Below are positions 5,058 to 9,190 of a DNA stretch of 9,190 nt, piece after piece. Below the pieces are notes generated by a model. It searched no databases. It had not been told where the DNA came from and worked only from the letters and a program-made list of their open reading frames with translations. A program made the translations under genes and the position numbers. The DNA comes from an uncultured Porphyromonadaceae bacterium. Lineage in GTDB: Bacteria; Bacteroidota; Bacteroidia; Bacteroidales; Muribaculaceae. The DNA lies in the NCBI GenBank assembly GCA_947174735.1, contig CAMWKC010000070.1:1-9190 (forward strand), in the 5' to 3' direction. The stretch's first letter is position 1, and every line of letters begins with the position of its first letter.

Positions 5058-8000
5058 ATGAAAAAGACTTTGATGACGGCCGCTCTATGTGCGGCCAGTG
5101 TTGCGGCTTCGGCCGTGACGCCGCTGTGGGTGCGCGATGTGCGCATTTCTCCTGACGGCAGCGCGATAGCCTTTGTTTACAAGGGCGATATCTATACAGT
5201 ACCTTCGGGTGGTGGCCAGGCTAAGCGGCTAACATCGTCCGACGCACATAGTTCCGCACCTGTATGGGCTCCTGACGGTAAGTCGATAGCGTTTGCCTCG
5301 GACCGCAACGGTGGCCGTGATATCTACATTATGTCGGCCGATGGCGGAAGTCCGCGTCGTCTCACATACAATTCTGCTGCTGAAACCCCCGAGGCCTTCA
5401 CCGCTGATGGTAATAATATATTGTTCTCGGCTGTGATACAGGACCCTGCCGCGAGTGCATTAGCTCCGATGCGTCCGCTCAGTGAGCTTTATTCAGTACC
5501 GGTCGAAGGAGGTCGTATCACTCAGATATTAGGTACGCCGGCTGTAGGTCTGGCTATGTTGCCCGATGGCGGATTTCTCTATGAAGATATCAAAGGTCTT
5601 GAAGATAAATGGCGTAAGCACCACACTTCGTCGGTGACACGCGATATATGGCGTTATAACCCTGTTGACGGCAGTCACCGTAATATTACGGCTCATGCCG
5701 GTGAGGACCGCAGTCCGGCACTCTCGCCTGACGGGACAGCTGTCTATTTCCTCAGCGAACGTGACGGCGGTTCGATGAACGTCTATACACAGGCTCTTGA
5801 TGCGCCGGCCGGTACAGCACCTAAGGCTGTTACAGCCTTTACTGATCACCCGGTACGTTTTCTCAGCTCCGGTGCCAACGGTGTCTTAGCTTTTACCTAC
5901 AATGGTGAATTGTACACCATGCGTCCCGGCGGCAAAGCGGCTCCGTTAGCGGTAAATGTCATAGAGACCGATATAGAAGAACCTGAACGTATTGCTTTCA
6001 GTCGTGTCTCGGAGGCTATGCCGTCGCCTGACGGTAAACAGGTGGCGTATGTCACACGTGGTGAGGTGCTGGTGACTTCGACTGAGCATAACTCTACCCG
6101 ACGTATCACAGATACGGCTGCAGGTGAGCAGGGTCTTTCATGGGGTAGTGACGGACGGAGTCTCTACTATGGTTCGTTACGTTCCGGCCGTTCAAACATC
6201 TATAAGGCTTCGATAGCACGTTCGGAAGATCCGAATTTCTCGAATGCCACTTCTATTGAAGAAGTAGCTTTATTCCCGGACGACGGTATTGAACGCAGCT
6301 ATCCTTCTGTATCGCCTGACGGTAAAAAAATGGCTTTTGTGCAGGACCGTACCAAGCTCATGGTAATGGATCTTGCCACTAAGTCTGTACGGGCTCTTGA
6401 CGGACATCCCATTACTAATTACCGTAGCGGTGGTTTCGGTGTCAACTGGGCTCCTGACAGCCGCTGGCTCACACTCGAAGTTACTAATCCGTCGCGTGAC
6501 CCGTATAGCGATATTGCCATAGTAGATACCGAGACCGGTGAATTTGTACCTGTGACAGTAACCGGTTATTTTGACCAGAATCCGCGCTTTACTCCCGACG
6601 GCAATGCCGTTATCTTTGCTTCCGAGCGTTACGGTATGCGTAATCATGCTTCGTGGGGCTCGCAGTTCGACGTCATGATGGCTTTCCTTAATAAAGAGGC
6701 TTACGACCGCTTCAGACTGTCGCCCGAGGACTATGAACTTCAGAAAGAAGTAGAGGAACAGCAGAAGAAAGATGCTAAAAAAGATGACGGTAAGGACGAT
6801 AAAAAGTCTAAGAAAGGTAAGAAGGGTAAGAAAGATAAGGATAAAGAATCCGCTACCGGAACTGATGAGAAGAAAGGGGTAGTGGTTGAACGTGACGGTA
6901 TCGAAGACCGTATAATACGTCTGACACCCGCTTCGGCTGAGATAAGTGACTTCGTTGTTTCGCAAGACGGTGAGACTCTCTATTACTTAGCTGCTTTTGA
7001 AGAGGGCTATGATATGTGGAAAAAAGACCTCCGCAAGGGTGATGTATCGATGGTAAAGAAACTTGATGCCGAGCCTACAGGCATAGCTACCGATAAGGAC
7101 GGCAATATCTTCCTTGTAAGCGGTCAGGTAAAGAAATTCAATCCTAAATCGGGCGAGGTTAAGCCGGTTGGTACATCGGGTTCGATACGTCTTGACCGGG
7201 CTAAAGAGCGTGAGGCAATGCTCGACTATGTAGCCAACGAGGCACGTGAGCGTTTCTACCTGCCCGAAATGCCTATAGACTGGGATGCATACGTTGAAAA
7301 CTACCGCCGTTTCCTACCCCACATTAACGAGAATCAGGCTTTCGCCGACTTGTTGAGTGAACTTCTCGGTGAATTGAATGTATCCCATTCCGGTGGCCGT
7401 TATTTTGCACCGGCTGCTAAGGAACAGACAGCTTCACTCGGTCTGCTGTATGACCTGTCGCATAACGGTGACGGCCTTCTGATTGAAGAGATACTTACAG
7501 GCGGTCCCTTTGACCGTGCTACCACACGTGTACGTCCCGGCCACATAGTGACTGCTATCAACGGTACTGCTATCGGAGCTGATACTGACTGGGCTCAGGT
7601 ACTCAACGGTCTGACACGACGCAAAACTCTTGTTGCTCTGCGTGACCCGGCCACAGGACAGACATGGGAAGAGGTAGTACTGCCTATCAGTTCGGGTGCT
7701 GTCGGTGAGATGCTTTATGACCGTTGGGTAAAAAGTCGTGAACAGGCCGTTGACAGTCTGTCAGGTGGTCGTCTCGGTTATGTACATATACAGAACATGA
7801 CTGATGACAGTTTCCGTAAGGTCTATGCCAAAGTATTAGGTGAATATGCTGACCGTGAAGGTATAGTAATTGATACCCGCTGGAATGGTGGAGGACGCCT
7901 GCACGAGGATATAGAGGTACTGTTTAGCGGTGAGAAATATCTGACGCAGGAAATACACGGCAAGAAGTCATCTGAGATGCCGTCGCGCCGCTGGAACAAG

Positions 8001-8327
8001 CCCAGTGTGATGCTTATCTGCGAGGCTAACTACAGTAATGCTCACGGTACTCCTTGGGTCTATAAGAAGAAAAAACTTGGCAAACTTGTAGGTATGCCCG
8101 TGCCCGGCACCATGTCAAGTGTCAACTGGATAGACCTTCAGGACCCCTCACTGCTATTCGGTGTGCCGGTCGTTGCTTTCCGTACAGCTGAAGGCACAGT
8201 GCTTGAAAACAGCCAGCTCGAGCCCGACATCCGTGTCGCCAACGATCCAGCCGACGTAGTACGCGGCATTGACACACAACTCGAGACCGCCGTGCGCTCA
8301 CTCCTGAACGACATCGACGCAAAGTAA
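5058..8327 (+). CDS. Exported tricorn-like S41 family peptidase with WD40/PD40 propeller and PDZ domain
   Basis: About 1089 residues. The ATG at 5058 begins a clean signal peptide (MKKTLMTAALCAASVAASA, likely cut after A19), so it is preferred over the upstream ATG at 4998, which would add 20 polar residues. Residues 28-552 carry many propeller units with the SPDG/APDG signature (RISPDGSAIAF, VWAPDGKSIAFASDR, LSPDGTAVYFLSER, FTPDGNAVIFASER). A lysine/aspartate-rich insert (about 564-597) interrupts the propeller, which resumes near 605-710. Next come the tricorn C1 region with NVSHSGG (S776, H777), a PDZ domain (about 794-878), and the S41 core: S993 in EANYSNAHG as likely nucleophile and E1050 in TVLENSQLEPDI. 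The Asp that follows the nucleophile in archaeal tricorn is Asn994 here. Expected role: processive peptide breakdown in the periplasm. The gene is alone on its transcript side; a hairpin follows it. Confidence 0.95.
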   Translation: MKKTLMTAALCAASVAASAVTPLWVRDVRISPDGSAIAFVYKGDIYTVPSGGGQAKRLTSSDAHSSAPVWAPDGKSIAFASDRNGGRDIYIMSADGGSPRRLTYNSAAETPEAFTADGNNILFSAVIQDPAASALAPMRPLSELYSVPVEGGRITQILGTPAVGLAMLPDGGFLYEDIKGLEDKWRKHHTSSVTRDIWRYNPVDGSHRNITAHAGEDRSPALSPDGTAVYFLSERDGGSMNVYTQALDAPAGTAPKAVTAFTDHPVRFLSSGANGVLAFTYNGELYTMRPGGKAAPLAVNVIETDIEEPERIAFSRVSEAMPSPDGKQVAYVTRGEVLVTSTEHNSTRRITDTAAGEQGLSWGSDGRSLYYGSLRSGRSNIYKASIARSEDPNFSNATSIEEVALFPDDGIERSYPSVSPDGKKMAFVQDRTKLMVMDLATKSVRALDGHPITNYRSGGFGVNWAPDSRWLTLEVTNPSRDPYSDIAIVDTETGEFVPVTVTGYFDQNPRFTPDGNAVIFASERYGMRNHASWGSQFDVMMAFLNKEAYDRFRLSPEDYELQKEVEEQQKKDAKKDDGKDDKKSKKGKKGKKDKDKESATGTDEKKGVVVERDGIEDRIIRLTPASAEISDFVVSQDGETLYYLAAFEEGYDMWKKDLRKGDVSMVKKLDAEPTGIATDKDGNIFLVSGQVKKFNPKSGEVKPVGTSGSIRLDRAKEREAMLDYVANEARERFYLPEMPIDWDAYVENYRRFLPHINENQAFADLLSELLGELNVSHSGGRYFAPAAKEQTASLGLLYDLSHNGDGLLIEEILTGGPFDRATTRVRPGHIVTAINGTAIGADTDWAQVLNGLTRRKTLVALRDPATGQTWEEVVLPISSGAVGEMLYDRWVKSREQAVDSLSGGRLGYVHIQNMTDDSFRKVYAKVLGEYADREGIVIDTRWNGGGRLHEDIEVLFSGEKYLTQEIHGKKSSEMPSRRWNKPSVMLICEANYSNAHGTPWVYKKKKLGKLVGMPVPGTMSSVNWIDLQDPSLLFGVPVVAFRTAEGTVLENSQLEPDIRVANDPADVVRGIDTQLETAVRSLLNDIDAK

Positions 8328-8346
8328 CACTTTATCTCTGAAATTA

Positions 8347-8376
8347 AAGGCGCCTATCATCACGGATTGGTGCCTT
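8347..8376 (+). terminator. Possible hairpin terminator after the S41 protease gene
   Basis: AAGGCGCC (8347-8354) can pair with GGTGCCTT (8369-8376) to give an 8-base stem with one G-T pair and a 14-base loop, 19 bases after the stop codon. The bases after the stem (ATTCCATATTCTCC) are only moderately T-rich, so intrinsic termination is plausible but not strong. Confidence 0.45.
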
Positions 8377-8438
8377 ATTCCATATTCTCCAAGTTATCTT
8401 GAAATAAAACTAAATAATAACCAAAGACTATTCTTATT

Positions 8439-9190
8439 ATGAAATTCTACTTTTTTGCAGCAGCTCTTGCAATGAGTATCACCTCAATGGCAACTGTGCC
8501 TGTGTCGCCCACATCTTTCTGTGGCGCGTGGAAGAATGTGACTGCGCCAACTAAGGTCACGCTTGAAGATGTGAAACTTCCCTCTGTGGCTCAGGCAATC
8601 CGTACCCGTTCTATTGATGAACCGGAGACTAACTGTGTAGCTACCGAGGCATCCTTCTACTACTACGGAGATATGCTGGAAAACGGGACCGGAGGATACT
8701 ATTTGTTCCTTTCATCAGCAGGAATAAATAATGGAAATCCGACTCATGAGGGTCAGATGGTACGTATATTTTTCATAGGCGAACAGACCGATTCTGCCAA
8801 TCCTGTGTTACCGACAGGTGTCTATACTGTAAACGATGATTTTACAGCAGGGACAATTTCTGCATCGGACTCGGAATATATGGATGTATTTCCTCATCCG
8901 GATGATTCTTCTTCTCTTGTAGGATATATCTATACACCTACAGCCGGTACCCTGACTATTGAGAATTCTGACGAAGGATACTCAATCAATTTCACAATGG
9001 AAGGTGTATTATATAATTCCGATTACGAACCGATTGATGAACAAACTTGTACTGCCAGCTATAATGGAGAAGTACCGTACGTTGATATCAATGGTTATAC
9101 TCCCATTGATGGTGATATTGTGATGGATATTCCTAATGCTTCAGGAAGATATTCAGACGGTGACTTCAGCATAGCCTTTTACAGTGATGA
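8439..9190 (+). CDS. Exported protein of unknown function, partial, C-terminus off the right edge
   Basis: I translated this by hand from the ATG at 8439; the frame stays open for 250 codons to the window end. The N-terminus MKFYFFAAALAMSITSMA is a signal peptide of Sec type, without a clear lipobox cysteine. The mature part is acidic and rich in Gly, Tyr, Thr, Asp and Asn with alternating hydrophobic residues, as in beta-sandwich surface proteins. Stretches such as EASFYYYGDMLENGTGGYYL (about 70-90) and LPTGVYTVNDDFTAG (about 126-140) look like strands joined by turns. The last residues, NASGRYSDGDFSIAFYSD, loosely recall the YYGDMLENGTGGYYLFLSS stretch, so a second copy of the domain may begin there. 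I do not recognise the family. Base composition is visibly more AT-rich than in the protease gene. A 111-base gap and a hairpin separate it from the protease, so it probably has its own promoter. Confidence 0.85.
   Translation, partial: MKFYFFAAALAMSITSMATVPVSPTSFCGAWKNVTAPTKVTLEDVKLPSVAQAIRTRSIDEPETNCVATEASFYYYGDMLENGTGGYYLFLSSAGINNGNPTHEGQMVRIFFIGEQTDSANPVLPTGVYTVNDDFTAGTISASDSEYMDVFPHPDDSSSLVGYIYTPTAGTLTIENSDEGYSINFTMEGVLYNSDYEPIDEQTCTASYNGEVPYVDINGYTPIDGDIVMDIPNASGRYSDGDFSIAFYSD

Noticed and set aside
6270..6965. 231-codon minus-strand frame with a very hydrophobic stretch resembling membrane helices
   Set aside because: The hydrophobic stretch is the antisense of the lysine-rich insert of the protease (AAG/AAA codons read backwards as CTT/TTT); no family features.

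Overview
The window looks like a chromosomal segment from a gut-type member of the Bacteroidota (order Bacteroidales). A Muribaculaceae- or Parabacteroides-like source is plausible but cannot be fixed from this sequence. Evidence: start codons lack clear Shine-Dalgarno sites; a TAnnTTTG-type promoter element lies upstream of the protease gene; the gene families present (tricorn-like S41 protease with a propeller, CD225-tailed membrane protein, DUF2752 protein, REP-associated transposase) are ones commonly met together in that group.

Layout. (1) Positions 1-521, minus strand: the 5' three quarters or so of a REP-associated tyrosine transposase (RAYT, IS200-like Y1 family), running off the left edge. 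Its reading frame contains two copies of a palindromic REP-like element in opposite orientation. (2) Positions 611-3465, minus strand: a tight three-gene set, read right to left, of a steroid 5-alpha-reductase family membrane protein, an Old Yellow Enzyme family flavin oxidoreductase and a short-chain dehydrogenase. (3) Positions 3524-4868, minus strand: a DUF2752 membrane protein preceded by a protein with a degenerate formyltransferase-like N-terminus and a CD225 two-helix tail. All five genes from 4868 down to 611 run the same way with gaps of 58 bases or less and may be one transcript. (4) A divergent intergenic region at 4869-5057. (5) Positions 5058-8327, plus strand: a large exported tricorn-like S41 protease. 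(6) A short hairpin, then from 8439 an exported protein of unknown function that runs off the right edge.

The most notable content is the three-enzyme set. A membrane 5-alpha-reductase, a flavin-dependent ene-reductase able to act as a 5-beta-reductase or dehydrogenase, and an SDR hydroxysteroid dehydrogenase are the three activities that gut Bacteroidales are reported to use to turn 3-oxo-lithocholic acid, through a delta-4 intermediate, into allo and isoallo bile acids. The same logic would serve other 3-oxo-delta-4 steroids. The families are clear from sequence; substrate and direction are inferred. The second notable feature is the REP pair carried inside the transposase gene itself.
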